Positions 34,601-41,391 of a stretch of DNA of 64,000 nucleotides are shown piece after piece. The stretch spans positions 1-64,000 of the forward strand of contig NZ_PGSG01000054.1 in NCBI RefSeq assembly GCF_002843305.1, written 5' to 3'. Numbering within the stretch: the stretch's first letter is position 1; every line of letters starts with the position of its first letter. The notes under the pieces are model-generated. The model worked only from the letters and a program-made list of their open reading frames with translations, searched no databases and was not told where the DNA came from. Source of the DNA: Streptomyces barkulensis. Its GTDB lineage: Bacteria > Actinomycetota > Actinomycetes > Streptomycetales > Streptomycetaceae. The translations under genes and the position numbers were made by a program.

Positions 34601-35395
34601 CCAGTCCCCGGACTCGGGGACGTCGGTCTGGTCGCCGAAGACCTGCGGGGAGGCCACCGGCAGGTCGGCGTACCAGTCGTAGAACGACAGCATCGCCCCG
34701 CCGAGCAGGGAGTAGAAGCGGGCTCCGGCGGCGTGGGAGACCATCGACATCGCCGGGATCGGGGAGAAGCCGGCCAGCCGGTCGGGGCCGTACTCCTTGA
34801 TGGTGTGGACGTGGGCGGCGGCGATCATCTCGGCCGCCTCCTCCCAGGTGGCCCGCACCAGACCGCCCTTGCCGCGCACCGACTTGTAGCGCCGGGAGCG
34901 CTCGGGGTCGGAGACGACGTCGGCCCAGGCCGCCACCGGGTCGCCCAGGCGCTGTTTCGCCTCGCGGTACATCTGCAGCAGCACCCCGCGCACATACGGG
35001 TAGCGCACCCGGGTGGGCGAGTAGGTGTACCAGGAGAACGCGGCGCCGCGCGGGCAGCCGCGGGGCTCGTACTCGGGGCGGTCGGGGCCGACCGACGGGT
35101 AGTCGGTCTGCTGGGCCTCCCAGGTGATGATCCCGTCCTTGACGTACACCTTCCACGAGCACGATCCGGTGCAGTTGACCCCGTGGGTGGAGCGCACCAC
35201 CTTGTCGTGGGACCAGCGGTCCCGGTAGAAGGTGTCGGCCTGTCGTCCGCCGATGCGGTACAGAGCCCGGCGGTCCTCGGAGACCTCGGCGCGGGTGAAG
35301 AAACGGCGGCTGCCCACCAGGGCGTCGGCCACCTCACCGTCCAGACCGGGACGGTGCTCCGTCTCCGCCGCGGTCTTCCTGTTCCTCGCTCTCAC
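31670..35395 (-). CDS. narG: Respiratory nitrate reductase alpha subunit (second copy)
   Basis: A 1241-residue NarG with the same ligand set as the first copy (HGVNCTGSCSW, CPRGAAFSW, DWYADLP) and GAGTNHWFHSD. The GTG at 35395 was chosen because GGAGGG is 8 nt upstream; an in-frame GTG at 35434 has no ribosome site. Unlike the first narG, this one has a conventional leader. The two copies are alike throughout but differ at many positions and in loops, so the duplication is not recent. Different promoters suggest different expression conditions. Confidence 0.97.
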   Translation of the reverse strand: MRARNRKTAAETEHRPGLDGEVADALVGSRRFFTRAEVSEDRRALYRIGGRQADTFYRDRWSHDKVVRSTHGVNCTGSCSWKVYVKDGIITWEAQQTDYPSVGPDRPEYEPRGCPRGAAFSWYTYSPTRVRYPYVRGVLLQMYREAKQRLGDPVAAWADVVSDPERSRRYKSVRGKGGLVRATWEEAAEMIAAAHVHTIKEYGPDRLAGFSPIPAMSMVSHAAGARFYSLLGGAMLSFYDWYADLPVASPQVFGDQTDVPESGDWWDAGYLVMWGSNLPVTRTPDAHWMAEARYRGQKVVAVAPDYADNVKFADEWLAPHPGTDGALAMAMGHVILKEFFVERQAGRFADYVKRYTDLPFLVRLEEGPEGVYRPGKFLTAADLGGAEAEAENAEFKTVLLDSATGGPVVPNGSLGHRYGESGAGKWNLELGDTDPLLTASGGGEAAVEVELPRFDTPDGRAASLRRGVPVRRIGGKPVTTVFDLLLAQYGVARDGLPGTWPTGYDDASQPYTPAWQEAITGVPAEKAARIGREFADNAEESGGRSMIIMGAGTNHWFHSDTIYRAFLTLTTITGCQGVNGGGWAHYVGQEKVRPITGYSALATAADWNRPARQMIQTAYWYLHTDQFRYDPFGADTLSAASAGGTFAGKTTADVIAQSARMGWMPSYPTFDRNPLAVAEDAAAAGREVGEYVVDELKAGRLRFAAEDPDDPANFPRVLTVWRANLLGSSAKGNEYFLKHLLGTDSSVRAEEAPEGARPRDVVWHEQAPTGKLDLLLSLDFRMTSTTIYSDIVLPAATWYEKHDLNTTDMHPYVHSFNPAISPPWQTRTDWDAFNTIARAFSRLAADHLGTVRDVVAAPLLHDTPDELANPHGRVRDWKAGECEPVPGRTMPKLVTVERDYAAVAEKMTALGPLLDSQGATTKGVTFKLDRELEYLRSKNGTVHGGVADGRPSIARDIQACEAILALSGTTNGHLATQGFRSVEARTGTRLADLAAEHEGKRVTFADTQSQPVPVITSPEWSGSESGGRRYSPFTINVERLKPWHTLTGRQHFFLDHDWMAELGEWLPVYRPPLNMHALFDEPQVGSTGELGVTVRYLTPHNKWSIHSEYQDNLFMLSLSRGGPTVWMSREDARKIGVADNEWIEAVNRNGVVVARAIVSHRMPEGTVYMHHAQDRLIDVPRSETSGRRGGIHNSLTRLMIKPSHLIGGYAQLSFAFNYLGPTGNQRDEVTVIRRRSQEVTY

Positions 35396-35538
35396 CAGCG
35401 CGTCCCTCCCGGGATCGGAAGTCGGTTCCCGCACCGGGCCGCGGACGGCCGGGCGCCCGCCTCGACCATGCGCGCTCCCCGCCCCGCTCCGGTGCCGACC
35501 CGTTGACTACCCGGGAAGCAAGATCTCACACGGGCCGT

Positions 35539-35554
35539 TCGGAAGTGTTTCCGA
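35539..35554. promoter_or_regulatory. Perfect 16-bp palindrome upstream of the second narG
   Basis: TCGGAAGTGTTTCCGA is a perfect 6-4-6 inverted repeat 144 bp before the narG2 GTG. It overlaps a half-conserved GGGCC-N4-GG box (about 35532-35542). A possible -10, TAGTCA, lies downstream on the minus strand. The binding protein is unknown. Confidence 0.5.
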
Positions 35555-35578
35555 TCATTCACCGGCGCGGTCGCGCCC

Positions 35579-36052
35579 TCAGGCCGCGGCGGCGGGCATC
35601 CCCGATCCGGCGCGGCCGCGGGCGGCGGCGACCGCCTCCCAGTCCTCGGTGTCCAGCACGGACAGGGCGGCGGGGAAGACGCCGTCCTGCTCCTTGAGGA
35701 TGTGCTCGCGCAGCGTCTCCAGGGCCTCCCGCAGGCGCCGCGGCCAGTCCGGGTCGGCCGGTGTGCCGCCCTCGGCCTCCGCCAGCACCGACTCGATGCG
35801 CCGGTGTTCGTCCTCCAGTGCCGCGATGTGGTCGGGGAACTCCTCCTTCATCGCGGGGAAGAGACCGTGCTCCTCGACCTCGGTGTGCGGGCCGAGGACC
35901 GCGGCGATGCTCCGGGCGGCCCGGGCCATCCGGGCGACGTCGCCGTCGCTTTGGGCCGCACGCACCTCGCCGATCATGTTGACGACCGTGTCGTGCTCAC
36001 GGGTCAGCTCGTCGATGGCTTCCAGGGACTGGCAGCCGCAGTACTCGCACAT
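35579..36052 (-). CDS. Hemerythrin (HHE)-domain protein with N-terminal CEYCGC
   Basis: A 157-residue single-domain hemerythrin-like protein. Probable di-iron ligands are in LTREHDTVV, LGPHTEVEEHGLFP, EDEHRRIE and LREHILKEQDGVFP. The N-terminus MCEYCGCQ adds three cysteines, a feature shared with repair-type or sensing HHE proteins. A role in O2 or NO binding, or in protecting iron-sulfur proteins, fits its place between NarK and NarGHJI on one strand. AGAGGA lies 8 nt before the ATG. Confidence 0.87.
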   Translation of the reverse strand: MCEYCGCQSLEAIDELTREHDTVVNMIGEVRAAQSDGDVARMARAARSIAAVLGPHTEVEEHGLFPAMKEEFPDHIAALEDEHRRIESVLAEAEGGTPADPDWPRRLREALETLREHILKEQDGVFPAALSVLDTEDWEAVAAARGRAGSGMPAAAA

Positions 36053-36086
36053 CTCCTCGTTCCTCTCGTCTCCCGGACGCCGTACC

Positions 36087-36155
36087 GTCAGGTGGCGCGC
36101 TGTCAGGTGGTGCGCCGTCAGTCGTGCCGTCAGGCGTGCCGTCAGGCGTTGTGCC
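36087..36155. repeat. Five tandem 12/15-bp repeats at the narK 3' end
   Basis: Units begin at 36087, 36102, 36117, 36129 and 36141, each starting GTCAG (lengths 15, 15, 12, 12, 15). On the narK strand each contains a TGA in the same frame as the narK stop, so the gene end appears to have been duplicated four times with its stop codon. Confidence 0.85.
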
Positions 36156-37518
36156 GCTCCACGGCCCGCCGCACCCCGGTGAGGGTGTAGACCAGGGCCG
36201 CCCCGGCGACCAGGGCCAGCAGCGTCAGGCCGATCGCGTAGGAGTCGGTGGCCCCGTAGACCGCGCCCATCACCAGCGGGGGCAGGAATCCGCCCAGTCC
36301 TCCCGCGGCGCCCACCACACCGGTGACCGAGCCGACCTTGTCCGCCGGGGCGGCCAGCGAGACCAGGGCGAAGGTCGCGCCGCTGCCGGCGCCCAGGGCG
36401 ACGGCCATCGACAGGAAGGCCACGGTGCCCTGCGGGGCCAGGTCCAGGGTGAAGGACTGCATCACGGCCCCGACGACCACCACCGCCAGGGAGGTGGCCA
36501 GGACGCGCACCGGGCCGAAGCGGTCCGACAGCCATCCGCCGATCGGGCGCATCAGCACCGCCAGTACCACGAACCCGGCCATCCGGTTGGCCGCGTCGGT
36601 CTGCTCCAGCCCGTAGGCGGTCCTGAGGTAGACCGGCAGGTAGACCGAGAAGGCGACGTAGCCGCCGAACGCCACCGCGTACAACGCCGACGCCTGCCAG
36701 GTGATTCCCAGGCGGGCGGTGGCGGCCAGCCGGCGGAGCAGGGGCTGGGAGGGCACGCTGCGGCCGGGGGCGTCGCGCAGCACGGCGTAGGCCAGGACCG
36801 CGTAGAGGGCGAGGGCGACGGCGGTGATCACGAACGGGGTGGCGGTTCCGTGGTCCTTGACCAACTGGACCGTGGTCAGGGCGCTGATGGCGGTGCCGCC
36901 CATGCCCGCGCCGAAGATCCCGACGGCCAGGCCGCGGCGCTCGGGCGGGAACCAGGCGTTGACGAACGGCACCCCGATGGCGAAGGCGGTGCCGCCGATA
37001 CCGAGGAAGAAACCGCCGATCAGCAGCCCCGCCAGGGAGGTATGGCCGGACAGGCCCAGATAGAGGACGGGAACGATGGTCGCGGCGGAGACCAGCGGGA
37101 ACATCACCCGGCCGCCGAACCGGTCGGTCAGCGCGCCCACCGGGATACGGCCCACCGAGCCGACGATCACCGGCACCGCGACGATCAGCGACTGCTCGAA
37201 GGAGGACAGCTCCAGGATCTCCTGGAAGCGGGGCCCCAGCGGGCTCAGCAGTGCCCAGGCCCAGAAGTTCAGGGCGAAGCCGACGGTGGCGAGAGTCAGC
37301 ATCAGCAGGCGCCGCTTCGCGGTCTTGTCGGTGCCGGTCCCCTCGGCGGTCGGACGGGCGGTCGCGGTCGTCCCGCGCGGCTCACGGTCCATGGTGGTTC
37401 CCGTATCCGTTTCGTACGGCAGTGTGGTCATGTCGTCCTCAACCGGCTCGATGGTGACTCCGTGTCGCGGGCCGGAACCGGTGGTGTGTGCCCAGGTGCC
37501 CTGAGCGGCCGGTGCCAT
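36142..37518 (-). CDS. narK: Nitrate/nitrite transporter of the NarK/NNP family
   Basis: A 458-residue MFS transporter with 12 predicted membrane segments. The nitrate-porter signatures are visible as GIGGTAFAIGVPFVNAWFPPERRGLAVGIFGAGMGG and the second GAGSGATFALVSL region, along with GRIPVGALTDRFGG. It imports nitrate or exchanges it for nitrite. The first ~70 residues are polar. The start at 37518 (GAGG upstream) keeps the usual spacing to two GGGACC palindromes; an internal ATG at 37431 with GAGGA is a realistic alternative and would remove 29 polar residues. Confidence 0.93.
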   Translation of the reverse strand: MAPAAQGTWAHTTGSGPRHGVTIEPVEDDMTTLPYETDTGTTMDREPRGTTATARPTAEGTGTDKTAKRRLLMLTLATVGFALNFWAWALLSPLGPRFQEILELSSFEQSLIVAVPVIVGSVGRIPVGALTDRFGGRVMFPLVSAATIVPVLYLGLSGHTSLAGLLIGGFFLGIGGTAFAIGVPFVNAWFPPERRGLAVGIFGAGMGGTAISALTTVQLVKDHGTATPFVITAVALALYAVLAYAVLRDAPGRSVPSQPLLRRLAATARLGITWQASALYAVAFGGYVAFSVYLPVYLRTAYGLEQTDAANRMAGFVVLAVLMRPIGGWLSDRFGPVRVLATSLAVVVVGAVMQSFTLDLAPQGTVAFLSMAVALGAGSGATFALVSLAAPADKVGSVTGVVGAAGGLGGFLPPLVMGAVYGATDSYAIGLTLLALVAGAALVYTLTGVRRAVERHNA

Positions 37519-37559
37519 GCCCGCACCTCAAGGGTCTTCACACCCCTGTCCGGCGGTAA

Positions 37560-37594
37560 GGGACCAACAGGTCCCGCAAGGGACCATTGGTCTC
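37560..37594 (-). promoter_or_regulatory. Two candidate DevR/OsdR boxes in front of narK
   Basis: GGGACCAACAGGTCCC (37560-37575, perfect 6-4-6) and GGGACCATTGGTCTC (37580-37594, one mismatch) are spaced 20 bp. They are the best sequence matches in the window to the GGGACt/GGGACc half-sites of the mycobacterial DosR box and lie 42-76 bp from the narK start. Confidence 0.62.
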
Positions 37595-37664
37595 GCCTTT
37601 CCGGGGCCGCCCGGCGCGCCCCCGGCGCGCCCCCGCGGCGCCCGCCCCCGCGGCACGGCGCCCG

Positions 37665-38111
37665 TCAGGTGACGGGCAGGGCCGTGGCCAGGAGCACCAC
37701 TCCCAGCGAGCCGACCAGGGAGGTGACCGCCAGGGCCCGGGCCAGCTCGGGACGGCCCCGGGAGTGGGCCCGGCCGTGCAGCGCGGCGACGGCCATCACG
37801 GCGGTGAACAGGGCCAGTTTGGCGGCCAGGGTCCGCCCGTAGCCGGGCTCGGCCAGCGAGGCCCAGGTCACCCCCTTGTGCCAGGCCATCGCGACCCCGC
37901 CGGCCAACTGGAGGGGCAGGAACACCGTCCCGGTGAGCTTCCCGAAGCGGCGTCCGGCCTCCCGGACGAACCGCCCCCGGGCCTCGGGGGCCAGCATCCG
38001 GCGGGCCAGTGGCAGGATCACCAGCGACAGGGCCAGTTGCCCACCGACCCACAGCGCGGCCCCGATGACGTGGGCGAAGCGTACGAGGGCCCATGCGTCC
38101 ACCCCGTTCAC
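37665..38111 (-). CDS. CopD-like small integral membrane protein
   Basis: A 148-residue membrane protein with four hydrophobic helices. FAHVIGAALWVGGQLALSLVILPLARRML is the typical first helix of the CopD / DUF2269-like family, whose His and Trp residues resemble a haem or copper site. It overlaps the stop of the NirK-like gene by GTGA, so the two are coupled. The GTG at 38102, with AGGAGG upstream, is an alternative start three codons in. A role in copper supply to NirK is plausible but not shown. Confidence 0.75.
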   Translation of the reverse strand: MNGVDAWALVRFAHVIGAALWVGGQLALSLVILPLARRMLAPEARGRFVREAGRRFGKLTGTVFLPLQLAGGVAMAWHKGVTWASLAEPGYGRTLAAKLALFTAVMAVAALHGRAHSRGRPELARALAVTSLVGSLGVVLLATALPVT

Positions 38112-39604
38112 CTCCTCACCTCCACCACTCCACGGGCGCCGGCCTCGGCGCGGCGCATGTCGTGGTCGACGAACGGATAGCGGCCGGCCTCGGGGAACAC
38201 CGTCTCGACGAAACCGCCCTGGGCCGGGGCCAGGTCGAGCACCTGGGCCCCGCCGGGACCGTCCGGGCGCAGCAGACGGGCGCCCTCCTGGTAGACGCTG
38301 TCGAACACCGCGCCCACCACGTGGAAGGCGACCCCGTCGCCCGGCCCGGCCGCCACCACCCAGAAGCGGACCCGCTCCCCGGCCCGCGCGGTCAGGGGCG
38401 CCTGGGCGTACTGGCCGGCCACCCCGTTGAAGGCCCAGGCGTCCGGGCGGTTGGCGCGCATCCTCGCCACCTGCCCCTCACTGCCGACGGCGCCCAGATA
38501 GAGCTGGGAGGTCACCAGCAGATACTCCCGGTCGACCTCGGGCAGGCCGGGCGGATCGATCACCACGGCCCCGTACATGCCGTTGGCGATGTGCTGGAGC
38601 ATCGGCGCGGTGCCGCAGTGGTACAGCCACGCGCCGCTGCGTTCGGCGGTGAACCGGTAGACCAGCGACTGGCCCGGTTCGATGGTGCGCATCGGCTTGT
38701 CGGGGGCCAGCGCCCCGGCGTGGAAGTCGATGCTGTGGCCCATGGCTCCGTCGTTGACCAGGGTGATCTCGAAGGTGTCGCCGACCCGTCCGCGCAGGGT
38801 GGGGCCCGGCGCGGTGCCGCCGAAGGTCCACATCCGCTGCCGCACCCCGGGAGCGACCTCGATGTCCTTCTCCACGGTGCGCAGGGTCACCCGGTGGACG
38901 CGGCCCGGGCCGGCCGGCGGCAGCGCGGCCGGACGGGAGGCCCAGCCCGGCGAGAACTCCGCGGTCAGATCCGGCCCGGCCGCCCCCGAGGCCGGGGCGC
39001 CGGGGTCCGCCGTACCGCCGGGGCGCTCGGTGTCGCCGCCGGCGCCGCCCGCGCCGGTCTCCCGTACCACGATGCGCATGCTCATGCCCGCGGCACGGTG
39101 TCCGGCCACGGTGCACCAGGCCGCGCGGTCGGCGGTGACCGTTCCGACGTCCAGGCGGGCGCTCCCGCCCCGGTCGAGCATCGGGGTGGCGGGGCCGTCC
39201 TCCACACGCAGGTCGTGGCGCATGGCGTCTTCGTTGACGACCTCCAGGACCAGGCGGGTGCCGGAGGGGACCTCGACGGTGGCGGGGCTGACCCGCATGC
39301 CCCTCAACTCCACCCGCACGGTGCGCGTCCCGGAGGCGGCGGTGCCGGCGCCCCGGCCGTCCGCCGTCCCCGCTCCGCCGCCCGGTGTCCCGGCCACCAG
39401 TACGGCCAGTACGGTCAGCAGGACGCCGGCCGCGGCTCCGAACAGGGGGGCCCGCCGCGAGGTGCTCGTGGGCGGGGGTCCGCCGCGGGGTCCGGGCGGC
39501 CGGTCGGCCTGTGTGGGCGGGCCGGGCGGTTCGGGTGATTCCGGCGGGCCGGGTATGCCCGGTGGCGGGGCGTCGGCCGCCTCGGCCGGGGGTGGGGTGG
39601 TCAC
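38108..39604 (-). CDS. nirK: NirK-like copper oxidase with extra N-terminal cupredoxin
   Basis: A 498-residue extracytoplasmic copper protein. A Pro-rich cytoplasmic tail and one membrane segment (about 52-72) are followed by a small cupredoxin (about 95-180, WCTVAGHRAAGM) and the two-domain NirK core. Type 1 and type 2 copper ligands are visible: GHSIDFH (about 286-292, including the catalytic Asp), YHC (about 328-330) with HIANGMYG after seven residues, and AFHVVG. This set predicts reduction of nitrite to NO; some multicopper oxidases share it. The GTG start follows GAGGAG. The second, larger homologue is at 42569-45397. Confidence 0.85.
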   Translation of the reverse strand: MTTPPPAEAADAPPPGIPGPPESPEPPGPPTQADRPPGPRGGPPPTSTSRRAPLFGAAAGVLLTVLAVLVAGTPGGGAGTADGRGAGTAASGTRTVRVELRGMRVSPATVEVPSGTRLVLEVVNEDAMRHDLRVEDGPATPMLDRGGSARLDVGTVTADRAAWCTVAGHRAAGMSMRIVVRETGAGGAGGDTERPGGTADPGAPASGAAGPDLTAEFSPGWASRPAALPPAGPGRVHRVTLRTVEKDIEVAPGVRQRMWTFGGTAPGPTLRGRVGDTFEITLVNDGAMGHSIDFHAGALAPDKPMRTIEPGQSLVYRFTAERSGAWLYHCGTAPMLQHIANGMYGAVVIDPPGLPEVDREYLLVTSQLYLGAVGSEGQVARMRANRPDAWAFNGVAGQYAQAPLTARAGERVRFWVVAAGPGDGVAFHVVGAVFDSVYQEGARLLRPDGPGGAQVLDLAPAQGGFVETVFPEAGRYPFVDHDMRRAEAGARGVVEVRR

Positions 39605-39710
39605 GTGCGCTCCTCAGGGTCCCGTCGCGGTCGCGGCGGATGATCGGGACATCGAGGCCGATTGTCGTTCCGGGGCGTACCGGCGTTCGGGCGGCGAAGG
39701 TCCCTCGCGC

Positions 39711-39726
39711 CGGGCCTTTCGGCCCC
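39711..39726. promoter_or_regulatory. Inverted repeat of box type between hhe-DUF2249 and nirK
   Basis: CGGGCCTTTCGGCCCC is a 6-4-6 repeat matching the local box pattern, but it is 114 bp before nirK and 47 bp after the upstream gene, so a terminator hairpin is equally likely. Confidence 0.35.
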
Positions 39727-39772
39727 CGGTCCGGCCCCGGGGGTCCCGGGTCCGGACCGGGGGGCGGCCGCG

Positions 39773-40594
39773 TCAGCGGTGGGTGAGGCGCAGGCGCCAG
39801 GCCTGCGGGCCGCGCTCCAGGTACTCCACCGCGAAGGCGCCGGGTGCGCGCTGCTCGATCTGGGCCAGCAGGGGCAGCGGGTCGTGCGGTGCGACCAGCA
39901 CCATGGACCGGCCCGCGGGGACGGCCTCGAGCGCTCCGAAGACCGTGGCGTGGCGGATGGCGTGCGGGACCTCGCGCACGTCCAGTTCGGGCGCTTCCCC
40001 GGCGTCCGTCTCCCCGCAGGCGCAGCCTCCGCCGCAGCCGCCCTCCTCGCCGCCCTGGCCCGTCCCGCCCGGTTCCTCGTGGCCGGACTCCTCGTGGCCG
40101 GACTCCTCGTGGCCGCCGAGCAGTTCGTGCATTCCGGCCAGCATCTCGGCCAGGGAGACGTCGGGCGCGGCGGCGAGCAGCGGCAGCACCAGGTGGTTCT
40201 CCTTGTCCAGGTGCTCCTCGAAGAGGACCTGGAGGGCCCGTGCGTCGGCCGCCGCGCGGGCCGGGGTGAGCGGGGCGCGCAGCGCCTCGACGAGCGCTCC
40301 GATCCTGCGGTGCTCGGCGAGCATGCCGTCGACCAGCAGCCGGGCCTCGGCGGTGCGGTGCGCGGCGGGGTAGAGGGCGGACTCCTCGGCGGCGGCGTGC
40401 GGGAGGAGTTCGCGGTCGCAGAAGGCGACCAGGCCCGCGCGGGCCCGGCCGGCGGCGGCCGGGTCGCGGTCGGCCGCGTCCAGCAGCATCGCGACCCGGC
40501 CGGCCAACTGGCCCGCGAGCTGGGCGTGGTGGGCCTCGACGGCTTCGACGGCCGCGGCGTCCCGGGGGTCGGAGGCGAGGGTGAGAGTGCTCAT
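39773..40594 (-). CDS. Hemerythrin plus DUF2249 protein (RIC/ScdA-like)
   Basis: A 273-residue protein. Residues about 15-160 form an HHE four-helix domain with ligands in VEAHHAQL, LLPHAAAEESALYP, LAEHRRIGALV and FEEHLDKENHLVLP. A linker of three GHEES repeats and a Cys/Gly-rich segment (GGCGGGCACG) joins it to a C-terminal DUF2249 domain (LDVREVPHAIRHATVFGALEAV...). HHE proteins of the RIC type repair iron-sulfur clusters after NO damage; the linker could bind metal. GGAGG precedes the ATG at 40594. It is divergent from the HTH sensor gene. Confidence 0.85.
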   Translation of the reverse strand: MSTLTLASDPRDAAAVEAVEAHHAQLAGQLAGRVAMLLDAADRDPAAAGRARAGLVAFCDRELLPHAAAEESALYPAAHRTAEARLLVDGMLAEHRRIGALVEALRAPLTPARAAADARALQVLFEEHLDKENHLVLPLLAAAPDVSLAEMLAGMHELLGGHEESGHEESGHEEPGGTGQGGEEGGCGGGCACGETDAGEAPELDVREVPHAIRHATVFGALEAVPAGRSMVLVAPHDPLPLLAQIEQRAPGAFAVEYLERGPQAWRLRLTHR

Positions 40595-40650
40595 GGCTTT
40601 CCTCCCGAGGATGGGCGGCCCACCGGGTCGTCCGGGGCCGACGCGAGCAA

Positions 40651-40670
40651 TATACTACGGACATGTCCGT
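40651..40670 (+). promoter_or_regulatory. Leaderless promoter and palindrome at the HTH sensor start
   Basis: TATACT (40651-40656) is a near-consensus -10 ending 6 nt before the ATG at 40663. The perfect 14-bp palindrome ACGGACATGTCCGT (40657-40670) covers the predicted transcription start and the start codon itself, an ideal autorepressor site. Confidence 0.75.
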
Positions 40671-41391
40671 GAAAAATAAGGGTCCACTGCCGGGCGGCGG
40701 CTCGGACGACCATCCGCCGGTCTCCCGGCAGCGCAGAGCGGTCCTGCGGCATCTGCGCGGCCGGACGGAGCCGGTCACGGCCGCCGACCTCGCGGCGGAG
40801 TGCGGGCTGCACTCCAACACCGTCCGCGAGCACCTCGACGCCCTGGTCGACGCCCGTCTGGCCGCTCGCGAGCGCGCTCCGGCCGCCGGCCGCGGCCGGC
40901 CCGCCTGGCTCTACCGGGCCCGGGCCCCGCAGCAGTCCGCCGTGCGCGAGTACGCCGGGCTGGCCACCGTCCTCGCCGCGCGGATCGCCCGCACCAGCCC
41001 CGACCCGCGCGCCGACGCCCTGGCCGCCGGGGAGGAGTGGGGCCGCGCCCTGCTCGCCGGGCAGGAGCCCGCCCGCGACCCCGGGGAGGCGCGCGCAAGG
41101 GTGCTGGTGCTGCTGGAGGAGATCGGCTTCGCCCCGCAGCCGGACGGGCCCGACGGGACCGCACGCGAGGTGCGGCTGCCGCGCTGCCCCTTCGTCGAGG
41201 CCGCCCGCGAGTACCCCGGCGTGGTCTGCGCCGTCCACGAGGGCCTGGTCAGGGCAGGGCTGGCCGCTCTGGGCGGGGACGCGGAGCAGGTGGCGCTGCA
41301 CCCCTTCGCCGAACCGGACGCCTGCCGGCTGAGTCTGGACGCCGGACCGCACGGGCCGTCGGGGGACGACGCCGCCGGAGGGGACCGGTGA
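40663..41391 (+). CDS. Winged-helix regulator with C-terminal cysteine/histidine cluster (SufR-like)
   Basis: A 242-residue regulator. The N-terminal winged helix (RRAVLRHLRGRTEPVTAADLAAECGLHSNTVREHLDALVD) is followed by a domain ending in LPRCPFVEAAREYPGVVCAVHEGLVRAG and PFAEPDACRL. These Cys/Cys/His/Cys positions match the iron-sulfur-binding C-terminus of SufR-type ArsR-superfamily regulators. An O2- or NO-sensitive cluster is therefore likely. It heads the operon with the membrane protein and the NirK fusion (GTGA overlaps) and lies opposite the RIC-like gene. A palindrome over its start codon suggests autoregulation. Confidence 0.85.
   Translation: MSVKNKGPLPGGGSDDHPPVSRQRRAVLRHLRGRTEPVTAADLAAECGLHSNTVREHLDALVDARLAARERAPAAGRGRPAWLYRARAPQQSAVREYAGLATVLAARIARTSPDPRADALAAGEEWGRALLAGQEPARDPGEARARVLVLLEEIGFAPQPDGPDGTAREVRLPRCPFVEAAREYPGVVCAVHEGLVRAGLAALGGDAEQVALHPFAEPDACRLSLDAGPHGPSGDDAAGGDR

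Noticed and set aside
29928..35162. A minus-strand open frame of more than 1700 codons that runs through narG2 into narH2
   Set aside because: Only its last part is narH2; the upstream part is an out-of-frame reading of narG2 without a start or domain evidence.
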